Positions 1-5,504 of a DNA stretch of 5,504 nucleotides are shown in pieces. Made by a program: the position numbers and the translations under genes. Location of the stretch: contig JAJNDL010000113.1 in NCBI GenBank assembly GCA_021156385.1, positions 1 through 5,504 of the forward strand, in the 5' to 3' direction. The notes below the pieces were generated by a model, which saw only the letters and a program-made list of their open reading frames with translations, had not been told where the DNA came from and ran no database searches. This stretch comes from Moraxellaceae bacterium (GTDB taxonomy: Bacteria; Pseudomonadota; Gammaproteobacteria; Pseudomonadales; Moraxellaceae). How positions within the stretch are numbered: position 1 is the first letter of the stretch; every line of letters begins with the position of its first letter.

Positions 1-1712
1 TGGCCGGCCTGGTGGAAGCCGTGGCACATGCCGCAGTTCGAGGTGATCTTCTGCGTGGCCGGATGGTTGCCGGCGTGGCAGCTGCGGCAGCCCTCGATCT
101 TCGGCATCAGCACGTCGCGTGCATGCCCGGATTTCGGGGCGGCATGGCAGGTGGCGCAGTCCACCATGTCGTGCTTGCCGTGCGTGAATTTCGCCTTGGC
201 CATCCACGGCGTGGCGGGCAGCACCGGCGACACCTTCCAGGCGGGTGCCGCTGCCGGCGTCTCGATGCGCTGGATGTCGTGGCAGGTGAAGCAGGTGGTG
301 CGCTCGAAGATCTCCGTGGCGGCGGCCTGTACCTGTGCCTCCACGTCCATGCTGCCGCCGAGGCGGCGCACCGGCGTCGCCGGCTTGCCGGGCGGGGCGC
401 GCGTGCCGGCGGCGGCCGGCGGCGGGTTCAGCACGATATTGTTCACGGCGAGGTAGCTGTAGAACTCGCGCATGGTGTTGATGACGTCGTCGACGTTGCC
501 GTGCGGCACCTGGCGCTCGGGCGCGGCCAGCTCGAAGCGCAGCTCGTGGCAGGACTGGCAGTGCTGCTTCATGGTCACCGGACGGAAGCGCACGCCGGTG
601 CCGTCGGGGATGTGGCAGCTCGCGCACTCCATCTTCTCGACACCCTGCGGGCCTTTCACGCCGCGCGGGTCGAGATGGACATCGTGCGGGAACTTGAGGC
701 CGCGCTTCTCCACCAGCTGCGCCGTGTCGGAGAGGCGGACGCGCGAGGTGTCCGGCTTGCCGGTCGCGCCATTGAGGCCGGTGACGAGCCCGACGCGGAA
801 CTGCGGATGTTGCTGCGCGAAATCGGTGGCGTTGCCGGTCTTGGTCGAAGAAAGATGCTTCTTGATGTCGCCGTGGCAGGCGCTGCAGTCGCCCATGAAG
901 TAGTGGTCGATCTGCGTGCGCAGGGCCTGCTCGCCCTTGTGGTCGCGGTGGCAGCTGGCGCAGCGCACGTCGGAAAGGCCCGGCACCTTGCCGGATTCCT
1001 TGCTGACGTGGTCGCCGAGGTTCTGGTGGCAGGCCCGGCAGTCCTTGTCCTGCACGCGCGTGAAGGAGTCGCTGTGACAAGCCTGGCAGTCGTGCGCGAA
1101 GGGCTGGTGGCCGGCCGCGAGCTGGCCGGGATTCCACGACACCTGCGCCAGGCGGCCGGCGTTCTCCTGCAGGTCGCTGAGGAAGCGCGCGTCCCGCGAG
1201 GCCGGTTTCGCCGCCGGGGCGCCGCCGAAGAAGTCCGCGGTCGGCAGCGCCAGGAAGAAGAGCAGGATGCCGGCAAAGAGCAGCCAGGACAGCGCGCGCT
1301 TCGACACGGGCGAGCGCCGCGCCTGCTCGTAGATGTCCTGCGCGGAGATGCTGGCCTTGCCGGGCAGCGGCTGCACCAGCTCGACGGTGAGGGCGAGGTC
1401 GGCCTCGTGGTGCGGCTCGGTGACATCGACCTGGAAGGGCCCGATGCGCACCGACATGCCGGGGCGCAGGCTCTGCGGCCGGTGCACGCCGGTGATGCTG
1501 GCATCGGTGAACTGCTCGAAGGCCTCGTAGAGCTGGGCGCCGTGGCGGCTGAAGAAGATGGTGCGGGCATGCAGCGGCACGCGCGGGTCGGCGAGGCGCA
1601 GCTCGCACTCGGCACCGCGGCCGATGCGCACCTGTTCCGCATTGATCTCGCGGCTGGAGCGCATCGGATTGCCTTTCGGCGAGCGCGTGATGGTGGTGAC
1701 GATGACTTTCAT
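1..1712 (-). CDS. FHA-TM-multiheme cytochrome c fusion protein (3' end outside window)
   Basis: Probable inner-membrane electron-transfer protein; 570 codons are visible and the frame is still open at the window edge. Residues about 25-98 look like an FHA domain: IGRGAECELRLADP at 30-43 and LRPGMSVRIG at 82-91. Basic residues (RRSPVSKRA, 132-140) precede one hydrophobic helix (about 141-157), so the N-terminus should be cytoplasmic and the rest periplasmic. Ten CxxCH heme c motifs begin at residues 209, 225, 251, 276, 363, 385, 474, 519, 542 and 560, in clusters of 4, 2, 1 and 3. A Pro/Ala/Gly-rich linker lies near 430-450. The heme spacing resembles cytochrome c3 / paired-CXXCH proteins. The ATG start has a good GGTGA seven bases upstream, overlapping the stop of the preceding b-type cytochrome gene, so the two are probably co-transcribed and translationally coupled. 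Heme attachment follows from the motifs; electron partners and the role of the FHA domain are inferred. More hemes may lie beyond the edge. Confidence 0.93.
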   Translation of the reverse strand, partial: MKVIVTTITRSPKGNPMRSSREINAEQVRIGRGAECELRLADPRVPLHARTIFFSRHGAQLYEAFEQFTDASITGVHRPQSLRPGMSVRIGPFQVDVTEPHHEADLALTVELVQPLPGKASISAQDIYEQARRSPVSKRALSWLLFAGILLFFLALPTADFFGGAPAAKPASRDARFLSDLQENAGRLAQVSWNPGQLAAGHQPFAHDCQACHSDSFTRVQDKDCRACHQNLGDHVSKESGKVPGLSDVRCASCHRDHKGEQALRTQIDHYFMGDCSACHGDIKKHLSSTKTGNATDFAQQHPQFRVGLVTGLNGATGKPDTSRVRLSDTAQLVEKRGLKFPHDVHLDPRGVKGPQGVEKMECASCHIPDGTGVRFRPVTMKQHCQSCHELRFELAAPERQVPHGNVDDVINTMREFYSYLAVNNIVLNPPPAAAGTRAPPGKPATPVRRLGGSMDVEAQVQAAATEIFERTTCFTCHDIQRIETPAAAPAWKVSPVLPATPWMAKAKFTHGKHDMVDCATCHAAPKSGHARDVLMPKIEGCRSCHAGNHPATQKITSNCGMCHGFHQAG

Positions 1713-1718
1713 GCGCGC

Positions 1719-1724
1719 ATCACC
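1719..1724 (-). promoter_or_regulatory. Ribosome binding site of the FHA-multiheme gene
   Basis: On the minus strand GGTGAT precedes the ATG; GGTGA is followed by a seven-base spacer. It overlaps the TGA stop of the upstream membrane cytochrome gene. This supports the ATG at 1712 as the start and suggests translational coupling. The ATG formed at the stop codon (TGATG) reads into TGA after two more codons and cannot be the start. Confidence 0.6.
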
Positions 1725-2550
1725 AGAAGTAGAAGACGGAGACGATGTGCGCGGTGAGCGCCGCCAGGAGGCCGATGGCCAGCGGCACGTGCAGCAGCAG
1801 CCAGATGTCCAGCCAGGCCTTGTGGCGCATGTAGCTGCGCAGGCGGTTCAGGCGCGACAGTTTCTGCAGCTGCAGGCGGTAGAGCTCGGCGTTGATGCGT
1901 GCCTGCTCCTCGGTCATGTCGGGGATGCCGCCGCCGAGCAGGGCGGTGAGGGCGGCGGTACGGCAGCGCGGGTTGCGACCGCGGAACTGCTGCCAGAAGC
2001 CGGTGAAGAGCGGATTGTCGAGCGACGCCACCAGGGCCTGGTTGACGTGGTCCTGGTGGTTCATGGCGAGGCCGCGGCAATCGTTGTCGATGGCGGTGAT
2101 GGCAAGCAGGTGCTGCTCCAGCGTCTCGCCCTGCAGCGCGGTGTTCATGCGGGCCGGATTGCGCAGGTAGAAGTACAGGCCCCAGAAGCCGCTGGCGACC
2201 ACCGCCAGGGTGAGGACGTAGGCCAGGGTGTGCACGTTCCAGCCGAACTCGAAGCCGGTGTGCAGCGTGGCGATGACCACGAGGGCGGCGCCGAGGTAGA
2301 CGTGTGCGGAGAGCCAGCCCTTGAGCGTGCCCAGGGTGGAGCCGTAGGCGCGCTTGCGCAGGCCGTAGGCGGTCAGCCAGAGGATGAGCAGGGCGCCGAG
2401 GGTGCCGAGGGTGTAGCCCAGCCAGGTGCCGCCGTTCGGGCCGAGGGGCGGTTCATGGACGAGGTAGGCCACCAGGGCCAGCAGCATCAGCACCAGGGCC
2501 ATTTTGAGGTAGAGGCGGCGGCGATAGGACAGGAGCGTCGACTGCTTCAT
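1720..2550 (-). CDS. Putative diheme b-type membrane cytochrome
   Basis: A 276-residue integral membrane protein with five predicted helices: about 17-33, 43-62, 82-99, 106-128 and 246-272. The positive-inside rule (RRRLYLK at 10-16, RKR at 65-67, RSYMRHK at 238-244) puts the N-terminus and the 129-245 insert in the cytoplasm and the C-terminus (YFW) in the periplasm. Helix 3 carries H83 and H97; helix 5 carries H254 and H268. Both pairs are 14 apart and both helices run inside to outside, so H83/H254 and H97/H268 could bind two stacked b hemes, as in cytochrome b and ferric reductase-like bundles. The insert contains C158, C196 and a charged helix that could be a coiled coil (about 212-240). 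I did not recognise a named family. It probably passes electrons to the multiheme protein encoded seven bases downstream. An in-frame TAA nine bases before the ATG rules out a much longer N-terminus; the ribosome site is weak (AGAGG 13 bases upstream). FAD or NAD(P)H-binding motifs are not visible. Confidence 0.88.
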   Translation of the reverse strand: MKQSTLLSYRRRLYLKMALVLMLLALVAYLVHEPPLGPNGGTWLGYTLGTLGALLILWLTAYGLRKRAYGSTLGTLKGWLSAHVYLGAALVVIATLHTGFEFGWNVHTLAYVLTLAVVASGFWGLYFYLRNPARMNTALQGETLEQHLLAITAIDNDCRGLAMNHQDHVNQALVASLDNPLFTGFWQQFRGRNPRCRTAALTALLGGGIPDMTEEQARINAELYRLQLQKLSRLNRLRSYMRHKAWLDIWLLLHVPLAIGLLAALTAHIVSVFYFW

Positions 2551-2936
2551 GAAGTGTTATCGGCCTCTGCGGGCTCGCTTGTCGGGTTTGGCCGGACGTT
2601 CGCCACGTCGTCATGGGCGCGCAAGGCTGGCGCCAAAAGCGGCAGGGGGCAGGAGGCGATTCCTTGACCTCAAGCAGCTTCGGTGATTCTCGCCGAGCAG
2701 CAGGGATTGCGCCAGCAAATTGGTACGACCGTGTCCGGGATTTCATGCACATGCCCGGGCCCGCGGGCCGGAGCGTCCGTACCGGCCGCCGCTGCGCCAC
2801 GTCCGTGGTCGCTGTGGCGGCCGGCGGGTCGGCAGGGTCGAGCATGGAAAGGAATTGTGGAGACAGTGTGGAGGCGGTGCCGGCGTGACGGGTGGGTGGC
2901 GTTGGTACCGGCGGGATGCGGCAGAAGGCAGAAAAG

Positions 2937-2963
2937 AAAAAAGCCCCTCCACGGGGCTTTTTC
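2937..2963. terminator. Bidirectional intrinsic terminator
   Basis: An A tract (2937-2942) precedes the stem GCCCC (2943-2947), the loop TCCAC (2948-2952) and the stem GGGGC (2953-2957), followed by five T, one C and three more T. The A and T tracts extend the stem to about ten pairs and let it work in either direction. It lies between two divergently oriented genes, so it ends neither of them. It may stop a short unannotated transcript or insulate the two promoters. Confidence 0.8.
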
Positions 2964-3012
2964 TTTCAGGGGTGTCATCACGACAGGGTTTGTTGTTGTT
3001 GTTTTGGCCCGG

Positions 3013-3020
3013 TGAATAAT
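3013..3020 (+). promoter_or_regulatory. Possible extended -10 promoter element
   Basis: TG followed by AATAAT resembles an extended -10 hexamer in the AT-rich tract. A poor -35 candidate, TTGTTG (2993-2998), lies 16 bases upstream. It would read toward the glycosyltransferase operon and give a leader of nearly 300 bases. The match is weak and could be chance. Confidence 0.2.
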
Positions 3021-3137
3021 TCCGTAACGGTGATGTTTCCGGAAGTTCAAATCGCGCAAGCGTCTGTGAGATTTTTGCCCGCATGCCTAAGCCGCAAGTA
3101 TGAAAAAGTACCCGGAAGGCCAAAATTTTCACGCCGT

Positions 3138-3163
3138 GGCCGGCTGGAAGTCTGAGGCCGGCC
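3138..3163 (+). other. GC-rich hairpin in the gtrB leader
   Basis: GGCCGGC (3138-3144) can pair perfectly with GCCGGCC (3157-3163) across a 12-base loop. No T tract follows, so it is not a terminator by itself. It may be leader structure or a chance product of GC-rich sequence. The arms overlap a near-direct repeat: CCGTGGCCGGC at 3134-3144 and CCGTGGCTGGC at 3164-3174. Confidence 0.35.
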
Positions 3164-3184
3164 CCGTGGCTGGCCGCAATGCCG

Positions 3185-3211
3185 AAAAAGCATGAGCTAT
3201 GCTTGTTTTTT
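3185..3211. terminator. Weak terminator-like hairpin with T tract
   Basis: AAGCAT (3188-3193) and ATGCTT (3199-3204) form a six-pair stem around the loop GAGCT. Five A begin at 3185, and a G plus six T follow the stem. Only two of the six pairs are G-C, so termination would be weak. On the plus strand it lies in the presumed leader of the glycosyltransferase gene and could end a short RNA started in the AT-rich tract, or act as an attenuator. Confidence 0.35.
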
Positions 3212-3319
3212 CCGCAGTGCCCGGAAGCCGCCCCTTCCACTGTCGACGACTGTCGCCGCCCTCCTGCCAGGGACTCCACCCGCGGTCCGGAGCCGGCCGG
3301 GCAGTCAGGTAGCCGGAAT

Positions 3320-4312
3320 ATGGATGTCCGACCGCACGACTTCAGCATTTCCTGCGTGGTACCCGTCCACAACGAGGCTGCCAACATCCCGGCCTTCATT
3401 CCGGCCCTGCATGCCGCGCTGGCGGGCCTCAGCCGCCGCTTCGAGATCATCGCCGTCAACGACGGCAGCACGGACGGCAGCGGCACGCTGCTGCGCGAGC
3501 TGGCGTCGCGCTACGGCCTCTGCCTCATCGATTTCTCGCGCAACTTCGGCAAGGAGGCGGCGCTGACGGCGGGCATCGATTGCGCGCGCGGCGACGTCGT
3601 CATCCTCATCGACGCCGACTTCCAGCATCCGCTGGAACTGCTGCCGGTGATGATCGGGAAGTGGCGCGAGGGCCACGACATGGTCTATGGCCTGCGCAAC
3701 GGCCGCGACGGCGAGTCCTGGCTGCGCCGCCACGCCACGGCGTTCTTCTACTACCTGATCAACCGCGGCTCCAGCGTCGACATTCCCATGAATGCCGGCG
3801 ACTTCCGCCTCATGGACCGTTGCGTCGTGGAGGCGCTGAAGGCGCTGCCGGAGCGCACCCGCTTCATGAAGGGCCTGTATGCCTGGGTCGGCTTCGACAG
3901 CGTCGCCGTGCCTTTCCACGTGCAGGAGCGCCAGGGTGGCACCTCGTCCTTCGGCCTCGCGTCGCTGACGCGGCTGGCGCTCACCGGCCTCTTCTCTTTC
4001 TCCGACCTGCCGCTGCGCATCTGGAGCACGCTGGGCTTCCTGGTTGCCTTCGGCGCGCTGCTGCACGGCCTCTGGCTGCTCGAGGAGGTCTGGCTGGACG
4101 GCGTGAAGGTGCCGGGCTGGGCCACGCTGGCGGTAAGCCTGATGTTCTTCTCCGGCGTGCAGCTGATCTCGGTGGGCATCCTCGGCGAATACCTGGCGCG
4201 GGTGTTCAGCGAGGTGAAGCAGCGGCCCAACTACATCGTGGCGCGGCGCGAGGACCGGAGTCCGCTCGCCGTGCAGAAGGAAGCTGAGGCCCGGCTGCAG
4301 CGCCGGGCCTGA
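3320..4312 (+). CDS. gtrB: GtrB/DPM1-like polyisoprenyl-phosphate glycosyltransferase (GT2)
   Basis: A 330-residue family 2 glycosyltransferase that should move a sugar from a nucleotide donor onto undecaprenyl phosphate at the cytoplasmic face of the inner membrane. The N-terminal GT-A domain shows VVPVHNEAANIP (13-24), VNDGSTDGS (46-54) and the metal-binding IDADFQHP (97-104). ERQGGTSSF (203-211) matches the ERxxGxS-type motif of this family. Two hydrophobic helices (about 234-256 and 264-290) follow, then GEYLARVFSEVKQRPNYIV, typical of GtrB/ArnC-like proteins. The frame is open back to an ATG at 3179, giving 377 residues. I prefer the ATG at 3320 because the extra 47 residues are unlike the family, span a hairpin and have no ribosome site, while AGGT lies nine bases before 3320 and the 330-residue length suits the family. 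A GtrA gene follows after eight bases, forming an operon. The sugar cannot be told from the sequence, and gtrB is a family-level name. Confidence 0.92.
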   Translation: MDVRPHDFSISCVVPVHNEAANIPAFIPALHAALAGLSRRFEIIAVNDGSTDGSGTLLRELASRYGLCLIDFSRNFGKEAALTAGIDCARGDVVILIDADFQHPLELLPVMIGKWREGHDMVYGLRNGRDGESWLRRHATAFFYYLINRGSSVDIPMNAGDFRLMDRCVVEALKALPERTRFMKGLYAWVGFDSVAVPFHVQERQGGTSSFGLASLTRLALTGLFSFSDLPLRIWSTLGFLVAFGALLHGLWLLEEVWLDGVKVPGWATLAVSLMFFSGVQLISVGILGEYLARVFSEVKQRPNYIVARREDRSPLAVQKEAEARLQRRA

Positions 4313-4320
4313 CGACGGGC

Positions 4321-4701
4321 ATGGGCCGGCAGCTGTTATGGTTCGGCGCCACCGGCGCGGCGGCGGCGGCCACGCACCTGCTGGTGGTCCTGCTGCTCGT
4401 CGAGGGTGGCGGCCTGGCGCCGCTGGCCGCCAATGTCGGCGGCTTTCTGGTCGCCTTCCTCGTCAGCTACGGCGGGCACCGCCACCTGACCTTCGCGGAC
4501 CACGCTGCGCCCGTGGCACAGAGCCTGCCGCGCTTCTTTCTGGTCGCCTGCCTGGGCTTCCTGTGCAACGAGGGCCTGTTCGCCTTGCTGCTCGCCTTCA
4601 CGGAGCTACCGTATCCGGCGGCACTGGTGCTGGTGTTGCTGGCGGTGGCAGTGCTCACTTTCGTGCTGGGTCGCTGCTGGGCGTTCGCGCAGCAGCCTTA
4701 G
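4321..4701 (+). CDS. gtrA: GtrA-family membrane protein (lipid-linked sugar translocation)
   Basis: A 126-residue, four-helix membrane protein of normal GtrA length. Helices lie at about 5-27, 32-51, 70-92 and 98-117. The two repeats end in the family-like segments SYGGHRHLTF (49-58) and VLGRCWAF (115-122), corresponding to the aromatic-F motif after helices 2 and 4. GtrA proteins are thought to help flip undecaprenyl-phosphate-linked sugars to the periplasm. Its place eight bases after gtrB supports that role. The ATG has only a weak ribosome site (GACGGGC), so translation may be coupled to gtrB. Its TAG stop overlaps the TAA stop of the convergent gene. Family assignment is firm; the substrate is unknown. 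Confidence 0.9.
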   Translation: MGRQLLWFGATGAAAAATHLLVVLLLVEGGGLAPLAANVGGFLVAFLVSYGGHRHLTFADHAAPVAQSLPRFFLVACLGFLCNEGLFALLLAFTELPYPAALVLVLLAVAVLTFVLGRCWAFAQQP

Positions 4702-5504
4702 GCGCGGGGGGGCGGGCGGTTGCCGAGCAGCACGACGCGGTCGAAGCGTCCCCATTCGTGCAGCGTCGGGTAGCGCGCGCGGATGTAGGCGAGTTCCGGA
4801 TAGCGCACATAAAAGAAGTACGGCTGCGGCTGCGCCAGCAGTGCCGGCAGCTCGCTCTCCAGTTTCAGCCAGGCGCGCGCACCGGGCTGGTCCTGCAGGC
4901 CGAGGTAGAACTCGCGCCGCCAGTTGTCGCGCTGCATGAGCGCGGGATCGTCCCAGCGGTCGACGACGATGATGGGCTGGCGCTGCTGCAGGTAGAGCGG
5001 CAGGTCGTTGAGGTAGCTGCGGTAGCCGATGATGGGCGTGGCGTCGTTCACGTGGGGGCGCATGCGGTCCGCCAGCGGGCGGCTGCTGGTGTACTGCGTG
5101 AAGTTGGGCACCAGCGGGATGAGCATCATGAGGCCGAGCGCCACCGCCGCCGCGCTGGCTTCCCAGGCGCCTGCCAGGCGGCCCTGGCGCAGGCGCCACC
5201 AGGCGGCGAGGCCGCAGGCCAGCCACAGCAGCGCGATGGCGGCGGCGAGCAGGCGGTGGGGCGGCGGGCCGTCCCAGTACAGCACCGCCACCAGCGTGAC
5301 GATGCCGAGGGCCAGCGGGAGCAGCGGCATGAGCTGCAGCTCGCGCGGCCGCTCGCCGTGCTGCAGCAGGGCATCCATGTAGACGCCGAGCGCGATGGCG
5401 AAGCCCGGCACCGCCGGGATCAGGTAGCTCGAGATCTTCGATTCGGGAATCGAGAAGAACAGCAGGATCAGCCAGGGCCAGACGAGGAGGAAGAGATGGC
5501 GCCG
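4698..5504 (-). CDS. ArnT/PMT-like GT-C glycosyltransferase, C-terminal part (5' end outside window)
   Basis: The frame is open from the right edge, giving 268 residues of a larger protein. A GTG at 5411 is an internal codon, because the 31 codons before it read as good membrane protein. The visible part starts in a helix (about 4-19), followed by SIPESKISSYLIPAVPGF (18-35), which closely resembles the SKxxxYxLPxxPxxA segment of ArnT/PMT_2 (GT39/GT83-like) enzymes. Further helices lie near 58-77, 83-103 and 115-134. A soluble, presumably periplasmic domain (about 138-268) ends in GNRPPPRA. Such enzymes use a polyprenyl-phosphate sugar in the periplasm to glycosylate lipid A, other glycans or proteins. 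The catalytic N-terminal loop is outside the window, so activity and acceptor cannot be judged. Its place beside gtrB and gtrA suggests it may be the final transferase of that pathway, although it is transcribed in the opposite direction. Confidence 0.88.
   Translation of the reverse strand, partial: RRHLFLLVWPWLILLFFSIPESKISSYLIPAVPGFAIALGVYMDALLQHGERPRELQLMPLLPLALGIVTLVAVLYWDGPPPHRLLAAAIALLWLACGLAAWWRLRQGRLAGAWEASAAAVALGLMMLIPLVPNFTQYTSSRPLADRMRPHVNDATPIIGYRSYLNDLPLYLQQRQPIIVVDRWDDPALMQRDNWRREFYLGLQDQPGARAWLKLESELPALLAQPQPYFFYVRYPELAYIRARYPTLHEWGRFDRVVLLGNRPPPRA

Larger units (their letters stand above)
2551..3319. other. Divergent intergenic region, no convincing gene
   Basis: About 770 bases separate the minus-strand cytochrome operon from the plus-strand glycosyltransferase operon. 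Open frames here (for example 2613-2888 plus and 2670-3059 minus) lack ribosome sites, use mixed codons unlike the neighbours, and give low-complexity Arg/Ala/Gly/Ser/Pro translations. Some simply translate the terminator hairpin. The left part (2551-2930) is GC-rich with a short dyad (2663-2674) and GC palindromes (2753-2769). The right part (about 2985-3130) is clearly richer in A/T, as expected for promoters. It holds four TTG repeats (2990-3001) and the perfect palindrome TTCCGGAA (3037-3044). Promoters for both operons must lie here, but I could not fix one with confidence. Confidence 0.7.

Noticed and set aside
656..1642. 328-codon minus-strand open frame
   Set aside because: It is a shifted frame inside the FHA-multiheme gene. 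Its Ser/Arg/Ala/Pro-rich translation is typical of an off-frame reading.
12..1757. 581-codon plus-strand open frame opposite the multiheme gene
   Set aside because: The translation is Ala/Arg/Gly/His/Val-rich with no domain. The minus strand here encodes ten CxxCH motifs, so this is an antisense shadow caused by GC-rich codon use.
2663..2674. Dyad CTTGA-CC-TCAAG as an FNR or NarL-type site
   Set aside because: The half-sites are too close together; an FNR site needs TTGAT and ATCAA separated by four bases. It is a short palindrome that may be chance.
2613..2888. 91-codon plus-strand frame ending about 50 bases before the terminator at 2937
   Set aside because: The position is tempting, but it has no ribosome site, mixed rare and common codons unlike its neighbours, and no protein-like pattern. 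I could not support it as a gene.
2990..3001. Four TTG repeats as a phase-variable tract
   Set aside because: Too few copies to expect slippage, and it lies outside any supported gene.
2670..3059. 129-codon minus-strand frame in the intergenic region
   Set aside because: It translates straight through the terminator hairpin (KEKAPWRGFFLF), a common artefact, and has no recognisable domain.
3027..3211. 6S RNA candidate, because of the approximate length of 185 bases
   Set aside because: The ends do not form the long closing stem and I see no central bulge pattern, so only an unnamed RNA can be suggested.
3179..3319. Upstream ATG extending GtrB by 47 residues
   Set aside because: The extension is Pro/Arg/Ser-rich, unlike the family, has no ribosome site, and would place a hairpin with a T tract inside the coding region.
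3305..4066. 253-codon minus-strand open frame opposite gtrB
   Set aside because: Low-complexity Ala/Arg/Glu/Val composition with no recognisable domain, fully antisense to a clear glycosyltransferase.

Overview
The window is GC-rich, with strong G/C third positions and long spurious open frames opposite the real genes. It looks chromosomal and fits a high-GC proteobacterium: Gtr/ArnT-type envelope glycosylation genes sit beside multiheme c-type cytochromes. I cannot name a genus. There are five protein genes, two of them cut by the window edges, and one long intergenic region. I saw no tRNA, rRNA, CRISPR array or insertion sequence.

Left part (1-2550, minus strand): a two-gene redox operon. 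The upstream gene (2550-1720) encodes a five-helix membrane protein with two His pairs spaced exactly 14 residues apart, the pattern of a diheme b-type cytochrome, plus a cytoplasmic insert of about 115 residues. Seven bases downstream begins a gene (1712 to beyond position 1) encoding an unusual fusion: a cytoplasmic FHA-like domain, one transmembrane helix, then a periplasmic region with at least ten CxxCH heme c motifs. Together they could form an electron conduit from the membrane to periplasmic hemes, with an FHA module on the cytoplasmic face. This is the most interesting part of the window. The function is inferred.

Middle (2551-3319): a divergent intergenic region of about 770 bases with no convincing gene. 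It holds a strong intrinsic-terminator hairpin (2937-2963) that does not end either flanking gene, an AT-rich tract, a GC hairpin (3138-3163) and a weak hairpin followed by six T (3185-3211). An unannotated small RNA or a regulatory leader is possible.

Right part (3320-5504): a lipid-linked sugar module. A GtrB/DPM1-like family 2 glycosyltransferase (3320-4312) is followed after 8 bases by a GtrA-family membrane protein (4321-4701). Convergent to them, with overlapping stop codons, is the C-terminal half of an ArnT/PMT-like GT-C glycosyltransferase (4698-5504, 5' end outside). The expected scheme is that GtrB loads a sugar onto undecaprenyl phosphate, GtrA helps move it across the inner membrane, and the GT-C enzyme transfers a sugar to an envelope acceptor.
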